In this document: piece by piece, positions 1-5,795 of the stretch
How the letters are laid out: each line of letters begins with the position of its first letter
How positions within the stretch are numbered: the stretch's first letter is position 1
Assembly (NCBI GenBank): GCA_964504625.1
Contig: CAZDEK010000035.1
Location: 1-8,845 of the forward strand
From: CAZDEK01 sp964504625
GTDB lineage: Bacteria > Patescibacteriota > Saccharimonadia > CAILAD01 > GCA-016700035
Reading direction: 5' to 3'
DNA length: 8,845 bases
Notes under the pieces: model-generated
Database searches by the model: none
Seen by the model: the letters and a program-made list of their open reading frames with translations, nothing else
Told to the model about the DNA's origin: nothing
Program-made: the position numbers and the translations under genes

Positions 1-969
1 AAAAATCTCTACTCTTCGATCGACCTGCAGGCAAAAATCCAGGAAGCTCTTCCCGAAAAAGCTCAATTCTTGGCGGCTCCGCTATCCACACAGATCGTCA
101 ATACCTCCAAGCAAATTGGTACAAATATTATTACCAGCGATCAGTTTGGCAGCGTCTGGGAGTCTGCCAACCGCACCGCCCATGCCCGCCTCATCGAAGC
201 CCTGCGTCGACCCGCCAATGAGCCGGCTCCAGCCGCCCCTGAACGTAAGGTGCTTGGTGTGAATATTTCGCCTCTCATTGACAAGTTGCGCGAGCGACTA
301 AGCAGCACTGAGCTCGCGCCAAACACTACAGGTCAAGCGGCTGAAATCCGTGTCAATTTGGCTAATTACTTCAATGAGGCGCGCACCGCGGTACGCTTGA
401 CTGACGCGCTCTATCGCGTGCTCATTTATGCTGTCGTCGCCTGTTACCTTGGGGCTCTGGCTGTTGCTCGCAAACGCTGGCGCACCTTGATGGCGATCGG
501 CATTGCGGTAACCGTGATCACTGCACTAGAGCTCATCCTGCTAAAAGCTGCCCGCCCGCAAATCATTACCCAGGTCGCTAGCCAATACCAGGCAGCAGCC
601 GGTGTCGTTTGGGATACTATGACGAAAGGTTTCAAGACCGTGACGACAAATGCCATGTGGCTCGGCATTGGTCTAACCCTTGTAACCCTGCTCGGCGCTC
701 CATACAAATGGGCTCAGACCTTCCGTCGCTGGATCGGTCTAGATCGATTGCGAGCCTCTCAACTTGGCGCTTGGACGCGTGAAGCCCGTAGTGGCTTACG
801 TCGCTACATCACACCAGTTCGTCTCGCGGGAGTCATAATCGCTTTCGCCTACTTACTCATCAATCCCGCTATTACCTGGCAGAGCATCATTATTGTGGCC
901 CTCTGCTATGGCATCTATATATCAATCCTTGAGCTCTTAGCAGCACGACAGGTAGTCGTCGCGTCATGA
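1..969 (+). CDS. Multi-TM membrane protein, 5' end outside window
   Basis: The frame is open from base 1, so the gene starts before the window; 322 residues are visible, ending in TGA. The TTG at 70 is not a convincing start because in-frame sequence upstream of it reads like protein (an LPEKAQFLAAPL-type segment). The N-terminal visible part is soluble and probably extracytoplasmic, with a TSDQFGSVWESANRTAHARL motif. I associate this with an uncharacterised actinobacterial membrane-protein family, from memory only. After it come about five hydrophobic segments at visible residues ~138-156, 162-182, 217-234, 274-291 and 293-313, with Arg-rich connecting loops. A first N-terminal TM segment before the window is expected but not seen. 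The stop overlaps the ATG of the next small gene (ATGA), so the two are probably translationally coupled. No catalytic motif is visible and function is unknown. Confidence 0.8.
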   Translation, partial: KNLYSSIDLQAKIQEALPEKAQFLAAPLSTQIVNTSKQIGTNIITSDQFGSVWESANRTAHARLIEALRRPANEPAPAAPERKVLGVNISPLIDKLRERLSSTELAPNTTGQAAEIRVNLANYFNEARTAVRLTDALYRVLIYAVVACYLGALAVARKRWRTLMAIGIAVTVITALELILLKAARPQIITQVASQYQAAAGVVWDTMTKGFKTVTTNAMWLGIGLTLVTLLGAPYKWAQTFRRWIGLDRLRASQLGAWTREARSGLRRYITPVRLAGVIIAFAYLLINPAITWQSIIIVALCYGIYISILELLAARQVVVAS

Positions 970-1130
970 GTAAGGGCTCTTCACGTTCGCACTTTATTGC
1001 CGGTGTCGTAATCGGTAGCTTGCTTGTAGGGGCGGCTGTCGTCTATCTAGCCCGGTCATCGAAGTCGACGTCGAAGAGTGGCCCTAAGAAGGCTCCCCGC
1101 AAACGTCAATCGACCAAAGCTGCGGCATAA
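966..1130 (+). CDS. Small YtxH-like single-TM protein (54 aa)
   Basis: This short gene begins at an ATG inside the upstream stop (ATGA overlap) and encodes 54 residues ending in TAA. Residues 1-9 are polar. Residues 10-29 form one membrane helix with glycine/alanine spacing (FIAGVVIGSLLVGAAVVYLA). Residues 30-54 are a Lys/Arg/Ser-rich tail. Short N-terminal Gly-rich helix plus basic tail is the architecture of YtxH/gas-vesicle-like small membrane proteins; assignment is by pattern only. The overlap implies co-translation with the membrane protein before it, so a partner or accessory role is a reasonable inference. Its last 25 bp overlap the 3' end of the convergent glycosyltransferase gene. 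Confidence 0.7.
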   Translation: MSKGSSRSHFIAGVVIGSLLVGAAVVYLARSSKSTSKSGPKKAPRKRQSTKAAA

Positions 1131-2323
1131 ATACTCAGATAGTCACCGAGCATCACGGGGGTGATGAAGTGCTCAGCCACCCAGTCATGAGCGGCTGCAC
1201 CGAGCTGTCGTCGCTGAGCTCGACGCTCCAGAGCTCGCTCGATAATTAGCGCATCGCGAGTTAGTTCACCAGTCAGATACAGGCCAGTCCTGCGATTTTT
1301 AACCTGTAAGATAATCCCGCCAACTGGCCTGGCGCATACCAAGGCCCGCTTCCACATCGCTTCGGTCACGGTCAATCCGAAACCTTCGCGATTCGAGTTC
1401 TGGACGACGATATCGGCTCGTGACTGCAAGGCATTCACTAATACATCATTATCAGGAGCATTAACGAGTAGCTGGGTCAGTGGCTGCCCCTCTGCCGCCT
1501 TGAGCACTTCAGCGTAGACTTCGGCTCCCTCAGGATCATCGGTGGCATAATTGCCGAGTAACACACACTGCAGGTCCGGAACTTCTTGGCGTACTCGCTC
1601 AGCCAAATGGACGACACCAAGCGGATCTTTAAATCGATCATACCGTGATATCTGCGTCATGAGTGGCTTGGTTGCTACGATACCGTGTTTGGCAAGGATC
1701 TTCTCTGCTTCAACCCGCTTTAATGGCTGGTTTTTAGGTGTCAGAGGATCGATTGAGGGTGCAACGAGAGCTGAATTCGGCATCCCGGCCGTGTAGCTAG
1801 CGAGTGAGAATATCGAACGTCGCACCGAGTGCAGGCGCCGGCGAACCCAAGCAAAGGTACGCGGCTCGGCATTCGTAAGGTCGATATGGCAGCGCCAAAT
1901 CACAGGCTTACCGGCCAAAAAGGGAATGAGCCCTAAGGTCTGCGGATCATGAAGAATATAGAGATCACCATCGAGTGGCAAACTCTTAGCAGCCTGCTGC
2001 GTATAAGTATCGTAATATTCGATATCATCCGGTAATGCATTGCGTCCACCCTGCAGGGCATTATGCAGCTGCTTAGTAATCGCAAAGAACCGATCGTCGG
2101 GGGGTAAGACTAGCCAACGAGCATCTATCCCGAGCCCTATCATAAGTGGTACTTGTGATTGCAGGAGCTCAACCACTCCGCCACCAGTCGCGGTGGAATT
2201 AATTTCATACACTCGCTTGCCAGCCAGCTTGAGCGCACCGTGTGCTACTTCATCCACCTTGCGGCGGGTCAGCCACTTGCGATATTCACCGAGACGCCGT
2301 GCCGTCAGCCGCTGTTCTTGCAT
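1106..2323 (-). CDS. treT: GT4 glycosyltransferase, TreT-like trehalose synthase
   Basis: The protein is a cytoplasmic GT-B fold enzyme of 405 aa. TreT-type enzymes make trehalose reversibly from NDP-glucose and glucose; the related trehalose phosphorylases use glucose-1-phosphate. Signatures, numbered from the ATG at 2323: NSTATGGG at 42-49 in the N-terminal domain, TKQLHNALQG ending near residue 92, HDPQ at 125-128, WRCHID near 143-148, PSIDPLTPKN near 189-198, SRYDRFKDP at 226-234, and the GT4 E-x7-E motif EGFGLTVTEAMWK at 313-325 (E313, E321). An in-frame GTG at 2329 would add two residues. I prefer the ATG because a TACAAT -10 box ends 7 nt before it and no Shine-Dalgarno is seen, which fits a leaderless message. 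Family is secure; donor and acceptor are inferred. It probably works against the trehalase at 5796-7061. Confidence 0.85.
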   Translation of the reverse strand: MQEQRLTARRLGEYRKWLTRRKVDEVAHGALKLAGKRVYEINSTATGGGVVELLQSQVPLMIGLGIDARWLVLPPDDRFFAITKQLHNALQGGRNALPDDIEYYDTYTQQAAKSLPLDGDLYILHDPQTLGLIPFLAGKPVIWRCHIDLTNAEPRTFAWVRRRLHSVRRSIFSLASYTAGMPNSALVAPSIDPLTPKNQPLKRVEAEKILAKHGIVATKPLMTQISRYDRFKDPLGVVHLAERVRQEVPDLQCVLLGNYATDDPEGAEVYAEVLKAAEGQPLTQLLVNAPDNDVLVNALQSRADIVVQNSNREGFGLTVTEAMWKRALVCARPVGGIILQVKNRRTGLYLTGELTRDALIIERALERRAQRRQLGAAAHDWVAEHFITPVMLGDYLSIYAAALVD

Positions 2324-2330
2324 AAGCACT

Positions 2331-2336
2331 ATTGTA
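2331..2336 (-). promoter_or_regulatory. -10 box for the treT-like gene
   Basis: TACAAT on the minus strand ends 7 nt before the ATG at 2323, with no Shine-Dalgarno in between. The predicted transcript start falls within about one base of the start codon. No good -35 box was seen at 16-18 bp spacing. Confidence 0.5.
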
Positions 2337-2362
2337 GCGGCTTTTGGTTGGTCGATCGAAAA

Positions 2363-2677
2363 TTATACGTCGATTACATCACTCGAGCTCTGTCGTCTGG
2401 AAGACTGCTGCCGATACGCATTTGAGCCATAGGCCGCCAGATCTACAAACAAAGCAATCACGATCCATATCCAGCCAAATGGGCTAATGGTATTGGTTAC
2501 TGGATTGTACGCGAAGAAGTAAATTAAGGTAGTGAATGGCAGGAACAAGAAACCAAGCAGCGGCAAGAAAACACCCCCGTGGAAAACCAGATCCCAGCGC
2601 TTATTATTCAAGAGCCAGACCAAGAATAGTACGAGGCGAGGCGATAGTAGTGTTAGAAATAATATGATACAACCCAT
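2363..2677 (-). CDS. Small membrane protein, unknown function (104 aa)
   Basis: The 104-residue product has three hydrophobic segments, at about residues 3-23, 35-57 and 67-84, and a short polar tail rich in Ser, Arg and Gln. The N-terminal pattern with a conserved SPR after the first helix, then LPLLGFLFLPFTTLIY and a GWIW segment, resembles small uncharacterised membrane proteins seen in Actinobacteria and Saccharibacteria; I cannot name the family. The start is well supported: an AAGGAG lies 5 nt before the ATG and a TATAAT -10 box at 2699-2704 lies upstream. It ends 39 bp before the treT-like ATG on the same strand, so some read-through is possible, although that gene has its own -10 box. 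Confidence 0.75.
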   Translation of the reverse strand: MGCIILFLTLLSPRLVLFLVWLLNNKRWDLVFHGGVFLPLLGFLFLPFTTLIYFFAYNPVTNTISPFGWIWIVIALFVDLAAYGSNAYRQQSSRRQSSSDVIDV

Positions 2678-2682
2678 ATAAA

Positions 2683-2688
2683 CTCCTT
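2683..2688 (-). promoter_or_regulatory. Shine-Dalgarno AAGGAG
   Basis: AAGGAG on the minus strand, 5 nt before the ATG of the 104-aa membrane protein, fixes that start. It contrasts with the neighbouring genes that lack such a site. Confidence 0.7.
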
Positions 2689-2698
2689 ACTTTTTGGC

Positions 2699-2704
2699 AT
2701 TATA
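2699..2704 (-). promoter_or_regulatory. -10 box TATAAT
   Basis: Perfect TATAAT on the minus strand, giving a leader of about 15 nt that carries AAGGAG before the 104-aa membrane protein. It is back-to-back with another perfect TATAAT on the plus strand at 2741-2746, forming a divergent promoter region. Confidence 0.55.
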
Positions 2705-2740
2705 CTCCTATTTCTTCCTGCGAATCAGAATATTTAGGCG

Positions 2741-2746
2741 TATAAT
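2741..2746 (+). promoter_or_regulatory. -10 box TATAAT for the DUF5684-like gene
   Basis: Perfect TATAAT ending 10 nt before the ATG at 2757. No Shine-Dalgarno is present between it and the start. The predicted transcript begins about 3-4 nt before the ATG, so the message would be nearly leaderless. No clear -35 box. Confidence 0.55.
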
Positions 2747-2756
2747 CAGTGACAAT

Positions 2757-3200
2757 ATGCTTCAAACGCTCCTGCAAATCGGCCTTTGGGCTGTCGGTAT
2801 CCTAGTTCTTGCCTACTTTCTGTACATGCTGGGGCTATTCTTTGTGTTCCGGCGACTCGGAGCAAACCCCTGGCCAGCCTTTGTACCAGCCTATAACTAT
2901 ATAGTTCTAATTCGCGTTCTTGGACTACCGGTTAGCTGGCAGGCAGCGGCTTTTGTGCCATACCTTGGCCAGATCTATTCAATTGCTGTCGGGGTTCGAC
3001 TGGGCAAAATATTTGGGAAGAGCGTAGCCTTCTCCTCGTTTTGGCTGACAATTGGCGCCCCCATCGGCATGCCGATACTTGCCTTGAGTAAACATAAACC
3101 AGATTTGAGCGTCATCGATGAGCCAGCACCTAGGATCGATACCAAAAAGCTTCAGAAACAATTTCAATCCAAGGGCAAGATTAAGCATCCAAACGCCTAA
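2757..3200 (+). CDS. DUF5684-like membrane protein (147 aa)
   Basis: A membrane protein with four hydrophobic segments: about residues 5-30, a short one near 45-56, 59-80 and 93-108. The motif pattern fits the DUF5684 family: a first helix followed by FRRLGANPWPAFVPAYNY, then a helix, then the LGKIFGKS motif before the last helix. The C-terminal ~37 residues are charged and probably cytoplasmic. Function of the family is not established. I chose the ATG at 2757 because the frame upstream (from a TTG at 2694) is unlike the family and because the TATAAT at 2741-2746 would lie inside the longer version. The gene ends directly at a hairpin shared with the convergent downstream gene. Confidence 0.75.
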   Translation: MLQTLLQIGLWAVGILVLAYFLYMLGLFFVFRRLGANPWPAFVPAYNYIVLIRVLGLPVSWQAAAFVPYLGQIYSIAVGVRLGKIFGKSVAFSSFWLTIGAPIGMPILALSKHKPDLSVIDEPAPRIDTKKLQKQFQSKGKIKHPNA

Positions 3201-3235
3201 ACATAATCGCCACCCAATGAGGACGGCGATTATGT
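3201..3235. terminator. Bidirectional hairpin between convergent genes
   Basis: Perfect 11-bp inverted repeat, ACATAATCGCC at 3201-3211 and GGCGATTATGT at 3225-3235, with a 13-nt loop. It begins at the base after the stop of the plus-strand gene and lies 17 bp beyond the stop of the minus-strand gene, so it can serve both. A long T tract is absent on either side, so termination efficiency is uncertain. Confidence 0.7.
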
Positions 3236-3252
3236 ATTGTGAATGTTGGATT

Positions 3253-3660
3253 CTATTCTAGATAAGCGGCTTCTTTGCCGTGGACGATGAGTGCGTACAG
3301 CACCAGGGCGCTAACGATCACCATCAGGATCGACCATACTGGATATACTGGAATAAAGGCGAAGTTGGCGATCATAGCCAAGGCAGCCAAGAGGATGCCG
3401 ACGACACGGCCCCACATTTTCCCAGCAAGAACGGCGCCACCGGCTGCAAACAGTACGAGACCGAGCAATAGATGGATCCATCCCCAAGTCGTGATATCAA
3501 CGATCCAGAGACGGTCAATCCCTAGAACGAACAACTTGTCGTTAAATAATGCAACAATGCTAGCGATGATCTGGAAGATAGCTTCCACGATCATAAATAC
3601 GCCAGCAAAAACCACCCAGCCTACCCAGCCAGTTGGCGAGAGATCAGTGTTCTTTGCCAC
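3253..3660 (-). CDS. DUF7144-like four-TM membrane protein (135 aa)
   Basis: The 135-residue product has four predicted membrane helices, at about 12-38, 57-80, 84-104 and 107-127. Family-like motifs are GWVGWVVFAGVFMIVEAIFQ at the start, DITTWGWIHLLLG at 55-67, GKMWGRVVGILLA near 80-92 and IPVYPVWSI near 103-111, ending in YALIVHG. This is the pattern of DUF7144 membrane proteins common in Actinobacteria; no biochemical role is known. The start is a GTG, supported by GGAGG 6 nt upstream. The leader holds two inverted repeats overlapping a TATAAT -10 box, suggesting repressor control. Confidence 0.8.
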   Translation of the reverse strand: MAKNTDLSPTGWVGWVVFAGVFMIVEAIFQIIASIVALFNDKLFVLGIDRLWIVDITTWGWIHLLLGLVLFAAGGAVLAGKMWGRVVGILLAALAMIANFAFIPVYPVWSILMVIVSALVLYALIVHGKEAAYLE

Positions 3661-3666
3661 CGTAAA

Positions 3667-3671
3667 CCTCC
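3667..3671 (-). promoter_or_regulatory. Shine-Dalgarno GGAGG deciding a GTG start
   Basis: GGAGG on the minus strand lies 6 nt before the GTG at 3660 and supports that non-ATG start for the DUF7144-like gene. Confidence 0.7.
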
Positions 3672-3679
3672 AAAAGTGT

Positions 3680-3713
3680 TAATAATACCCTCTATTATTA
3701 TACTCCTGAGGAG
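3680..3713 (-). promoter_or_regulatory. Promoter with two adjacent inverted repeats
   Basis: TATAAT on the minus strand at 3697-3702 is a good -10 box, giving a leader of about 30 nt. Two dyads surround it: TAATAATA/TATTATTA (3680-3687 and 3693-3700, loop CCCTC) and CTCCT-G-AGGAG (3703-3713). Their overlap with the -10 box is what an operator would look like, but AT-rich dyads can also arise by chance. Confidence 0.4.
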
Positions 3714-3723
3714 AATATTTTGG

Positions 3724-3903
3724 CTAAATGATACTCAAGAGCCAGTAAATCGCAAAGGTTAGCGGTGCAAGCAGAAAGAACAAGACAGCAATAACGAGGA
3801 TGAGCGTACGATGTCGTTCACCAAAAGTCGGGCCGTATTCGTCGGTCGCTTCGACATGTCCGTGATTCGCATGTTCATGCTTCGAGTGTGAAGTTTTACT
3901 CAT
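3724..3903 (-). CDS. His-rich single-TM mini-protein (59 aa)
   Basis: A 59-codon gene (ATG at 3903, TAG at 3724). The N-terminal half is polar with five histidines in eleven residues (H6, H9, H11, H14, H16) followed by an acidic stretch (EATDEYGPTFGER). Residues ~33-57 form one strongly hydrophobic helix that runs to the C-terminus. The layout predicts a membrane-tethered peptide whose His cluster could bind metal; this is inference and no family is recognised. Evidence that it is real: clean coding bias toward a TM helix, a TGG-TAGAGT extended -10 ending 6 nt before the ATG, and a snug place between two same-strand genes. A GGAG two bases before the ATG is too close to be a normal Shine-Dalgarno. 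Confidence 0.65.
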   Translation of the reverse strand: MSKTSHSKHEHANHGHVEATDEYGPTFGERHRTLILVIAVLFFLLAPLTFAIYWLLSII

Positions 3904-3909
3904 ATCTCC

Positions 3910-3918
3910 ACTCTACCA
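3910..3918 (-). promoter_or_regulatory. Extended -10 (TGG-TAGAGT), leaderless geometry
   Basis: On the minus strand TGG TAGAGT ends 6 nt before the ATG at 3903, so transcription would begin at the A of the start codon. A TAGCCA at 3934-3939 with 18-bp spacing is a weak -35 candidate. Confidence 0.45.
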
Positions 3919-3985
3919 GATGAGCATCAGATATGGCTAGATGGTCAGCAGTCGCTGGCTTGCACGTTCCAACGATTGGCAGCTC

Positions 3986-4534
3986 TCAGTCATTGTGGTG
4001 TGACCGATGGTCAGCAGCGCTCATCAGCTGATAGACAACCAGCCCACTGCCAGTAGCGGCCGCCAGAATCATACTAACTAGAGTCCATGGTCTCATCGGC
4101 GTAGTGCCTGATTGTGGTAATTGATTCTGACTCGTGACAGAGCTTGTGCCGGTCTGAATAACCACCTCTGATTGTGGTGTTTTGGTAATCTTATTACTTA
4201 TTTGCTGCCGACTAACCTCTTGGCCATTTTCTATCTTCACTTGATAAATGATGGTTCGCTCACCTGCTACACCCGCCTGTTTAACTGGGCTGCCGCCAGG
4301 GGGTACAGTGCCAACCACATACTGGGTGGCATAGGGCATCGGTTCGACAACTTTATCTTGCCTGTACTCTACTCTTGGCGACGAACTGTCACCTGAATGC
4401 TGACTAGAGCTGCCACGAAATAGTCGAGCCGTTGCTGGTACTGCATACGCCAATATCAGTAATACCAGTCCAACAAGAATAAGTATTTTCAACCAACGAG
4501 GTATCCCCGCAACTCTTTCACGAATCGTAGTCAT
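3986..4534 (-). CDS. G5-domain surface protein with LPQSG sorting-like motif
   Basis: A secreted or membrane-anchored protein of 182 aa. Residues 1-14 are basic, and 15-35 are a hydrophobic signal/anchor helix ending in AVPATA, a plausible signal peptidase site after A36. After a Ser-rich linker, residues ~57-130 read as a G5 domain: the spacing of VEPMPYAT, VPPGG, VKQAGVAGERTIIYQV, an NGQEVS turn, and a final VVIQTGT are typical. G5 domains occur in Rpf-like cell-wall factors and streptococcal adhesins and are thought to bind wall or glycan material. Residues 139-143 are LPQSG, followed by a TM helix at ~150-170 and a short His/Asp/Arg tail, resembling an LPxTG sortase signal. AGGGAG lies 8 nt before the ATG. 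No enzymatic domain accompanies the G5. Confidence 0.8.
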   Translation of the reverse strand: MTTIRERVAGIPRWLKILILVGLVLLILAYAVPATARLFRGSSSQHSGDSSSPRVEYRQDKVVEPMPYATQYVVGTVPPGGSPVKQAGVAGERTIIYQVKIENGQEVSRQQISNKITKTPQSEVVIQTGTSSVTSQNQLPQSGTTPMRPWTLVSMILAAATGSGLVVYQLMSAADHRSHHND

Positions 4535-4555
4535 AGCTATCTCTCCCTCTTAGGC

Positions 4556-4561
4556 ATACTA
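4556..4561 (-). promoter_or_regulatory. Possible -10 box TAGTAT for the G5 gene
   Basis: TAGTAT on the minus strand, which would give a short leader of roughly 15-18 nt containing AGGGAG (4543-4548) before the ATG at 4534. No TGN extension and no convincing -35. Confidence 0.35.
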
Positions 4562-4598
4562 CGAACGCTCGTCTGTGTCTACTATAAGAAATATGAAT

Positions 4599-5168
4599 TC
4601 AGGGACGAGAAAGATAGGCAGAGCCTGCTAGTACAAATCTCCAAGGTAATTCCTGTGCCCGACTAATACCTATGCGCTGACGCGACTCGATCCGCCCATT
4701 ATTCGCCTTAGCTACCAGCCGTACCGGCAGCTCACTCAGATGCTTGCCACTCCAGTGCAATTCGATACCCAGCGCTTGTCCGACTCTGCCCGGACCACTG
4801 CACAGCATTTGATCCGCCTCAACTCCGCGGAGTGCTCGCATGCGCTCAAGGCCCATCGTCGGCTGCAGGGCTCGTATAAGCACTGCTTGACCGTCCTCAT
4901 GGCCAACCACAATATTCATGCAGAGATGGATGCCATAACTACGATATATATAGATGGTGCCAGCTCGCATAAACATCGGCGCATTGCGCTCTGTACGCCG
5001 ACCGTGGCTGTGACTCGCGGCTTCATGTGCAGCATAGGCCTCCGTTTCGACAATGACCCCACCTACACTCGTACCATCTGAAAAGTCACGTATCAAGATG
5101 CTGCCAATGAGCTGACATGCCACCTCGGGCGCGGCTTGCGTAAGCTTAAGCGATGGTACTGTGCTCAT
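4599..5168 (-). CDS. 3-methyladenine-DNA glycosylase (AAG/MPG type)
   Basis: A monofunctional DNA glycosylase that excises alkylated purines such as 3-methyladenine to start base excision repair; cytoplasmic, 189 aa, the usual size for bacterial AAG-fold enzymes. Motifs, numbered from the ATG at 5168: ETEAY at 41-45, with E43 matching human catalytic E125 and Y45 matching Y127; ASHSHGRRTERN at 51-62 with H53; MFMRAGTIYIYRSYGIHLCMN at 65-85, the intercalating-loop and Asn motif; VLIRALQP at 96-103 with R99; CSGPGRVGQALGI at 123-135; and RIGISRAQELPWRF at 165-178. I chose this ATG because AGGA lies 6 nt upstream and the family begins a few residues before VACQLIG. It overlaps the 3' end of the zinc-ribbon gene by 23 bp, so the two are probably co-translated. 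Confidence 0.92.
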   Translation of the reverse strand: MSTVPSLKLTQAAPEVACQLIGSILIRDFSDGTSVGGVIVETEAYAAHEAASHSHGRRTERNAPMFMRAGTIYIYRSYGIHLCMNIVVGHEDGQAVLIRALQPTMGLERMRALRGVEADQMLCSGPGRVGQALGIELHWSGKHLSELPVRLVAKANNGRIESRQRIGISRAQELPWRFVLAGSAYLSRP

Positions 5169-5334
5169 CACGTGTCCTGAGTTCGAGTCCGGCAAAAGCC
5201 ACGATTCGCTGATAGCATTCGCCACAAAGATGGTATTTTCGCACTCTTTCATGGGCGTCTGGTGGACCTAGCAATATCGCGCCATACGACCGGAGCTCAC
5301 AACCGCAACTGTCACATCGTGGAGCTATTGCCAT
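5146..5334 (-). CDS. Zinc-ribbon mini-protein (62 aa)
   Basis: A 62-residue soluble protein with CDSCGC at 7-12 (C7, C10, C12) and CGEC at 37-40 (C37, C40), separated by a conserved-looking segment YGAILLGPPDAHERVRKYHL. Paired CxxC knuckles 27 residues apart predict one structural zinc site of zinc-ribbon or rubredoxin-like knuckle type. No family name is recognised. It starts 12 bp after the VOC gene's stop and its end overlaps the glycosylase start by 23 bp, so it is sandwiched in one transcription unit. No Shine-Dalgarno is visible; translational coupling is likely. A role linked to DNA repair is guilt by association only. Confidence 0.75.
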   Translation of the reverse strand: MAIAPRCDSCGCELRSYGAILLGPPDAHERVRKYHLCGECYQRIVAFAGLELRTRDEHSTIA

Positions 5335-5346
5335 TGCTGAATCGTG

Positions 5347-5718
5347 CTACGATCCCTGATTCCAAGGTGAGGCTAGCTGAAAATAGTTACCATCTGGATC
5401 GGCGAGGGTGGCAAGCCACCAATTCTCCTGTTCACCTGGGTTGTACGGCTCGGCAATCACTTCGGCGCCAAGCCCCTTGAGTCGCTCGAACTCAGCTTTC
5501 ACGTCCTCAGTCTCGAAAAAGAACATAATACGCTCGGGATTTTCCGATTTGCCCTTCACCTTATCGTGCGGGCCTACCGAGATAAAGCAACTGCCCGCCA
5601 GAAAACCAATGTAGCCATTGTCTTCCATGTCTGGCCGTTTATCGAGAATCTTGCCATAGAATGCTGCCAGCTGCTTAGGGTTTTCGCTGCCAATCATAAC
5701 TGAGTTGAGGTTCAGCAT
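5347..5718 (-). CDS. VOC-family (glyoxalase/bleomycin-resistance fold) protein
   Basis: A 123-aa protein with the two beta-alpha-beta-beta-beta modules of the vicinal oxygen chelate superfamily: an N-terminal module (VMIGSENPKQLAAFYGKIL at 7-25, then GYIGFLAGSCFISVGP at 35-50) and a C-terminal module (IMFFFETEDVKAEFERLKGL at 64-83, then LADPDGNYFQLASP at 105-118). The usual metal-binding His of the first strand and the Glu of the last strand are not evident; the latter position appears to be Q114. It may therefore be non-metal or use other ligands. Substrate unknown. The start is fixed by an AAGGAGG 4 nt before the ATG. It leads a run with the zinc ribbon and the glycosylase. Confidence 0.88.
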   Translation of the reverse strand: MLNLNSVMIGSENPKQLAAFYGKILDKRPDMEDNGYIGFLAGSCFISVGPHDKVKGKSENPERIMFFFETEDVKAEFERLKGLGAEVIAEPYNPGEQENWWLATLADPDGNYFQLASPWNQGS

Positions 5719-5722
5719 AAAT

Positions 5723-5729
5723 CCTCCTT
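5723..5729 (-). promoter_or_regulatory. Strong Shine-Dalgarno AAGGAGG
   Basis: AAGGAGG on the minus strand, 4 nt before the VOC gene ATG at 5718. It is the best ribosome site in the window. Confidence 0.8.
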
Positions 5730-5750
5730 CTCCTAAATAGTGCTCCCCCT

Positions 5751-5759
5751 ATCCTAGCA
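5751..5759 (-). promoter_or_regulatory. Extended -10 (TGC-TAGGAT) for the VOC/zinc-ribbon/glycosylase run
   Basis: TGC TAGGAT on the minus strand, giving a leader of about 25 nt that carries AAGGAGG. It has the same TGN-TANNNT form as the extended boxes before the trehalase and P-loop genes, but here with a normal leader. Confidence 0.45.
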
Positions 5760-5795
5760 CACCGAGAGATCGGAGCCATGAGAAATCATACTTGC

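Noticed and set aside
2040..2432. Plus-strand open frames opposite the glycosyltransferase start.
   Set aside because: Antisense shadow crossing two real gene boundaries; Ser/Cys/Arg-rich composition typical of non-coding translation.
2694..2756. In-frame extension of the DUF5684-like gene from a TTG.
   Set aside because: It would encode an Arg/Phe-rich stretch unlike the family, has no ribosome site, and contains the TATAAT box.
3275..3682. Plus-strand open frame of 135 codons opposite the DUF7144-like gene.
   Set aside because: It is antisense to a convincing four-TM family protein; its own product is Thr/Pro-rich with no recognisable domain.
4740..5081. Plus-strand open frame of 113 codons.
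   Set aside because: Antisense to the catalytic part of the DNA glycosylase, whose motifs are unambiguous.
5169..5252. 28-residue N-terminal extension of the glycosylase.
   Set aside because: It lies wholly within the zinc-ribbon gene in another frame; the ATG at 5168 has an AGGA and fits the family start.
5762..5773. CCGA-GAGA-TCGG hairpin between trehalase and VOC genes.
   Set aside because: Only 4 bp of stem and no T tract, so not supported as a terminator.
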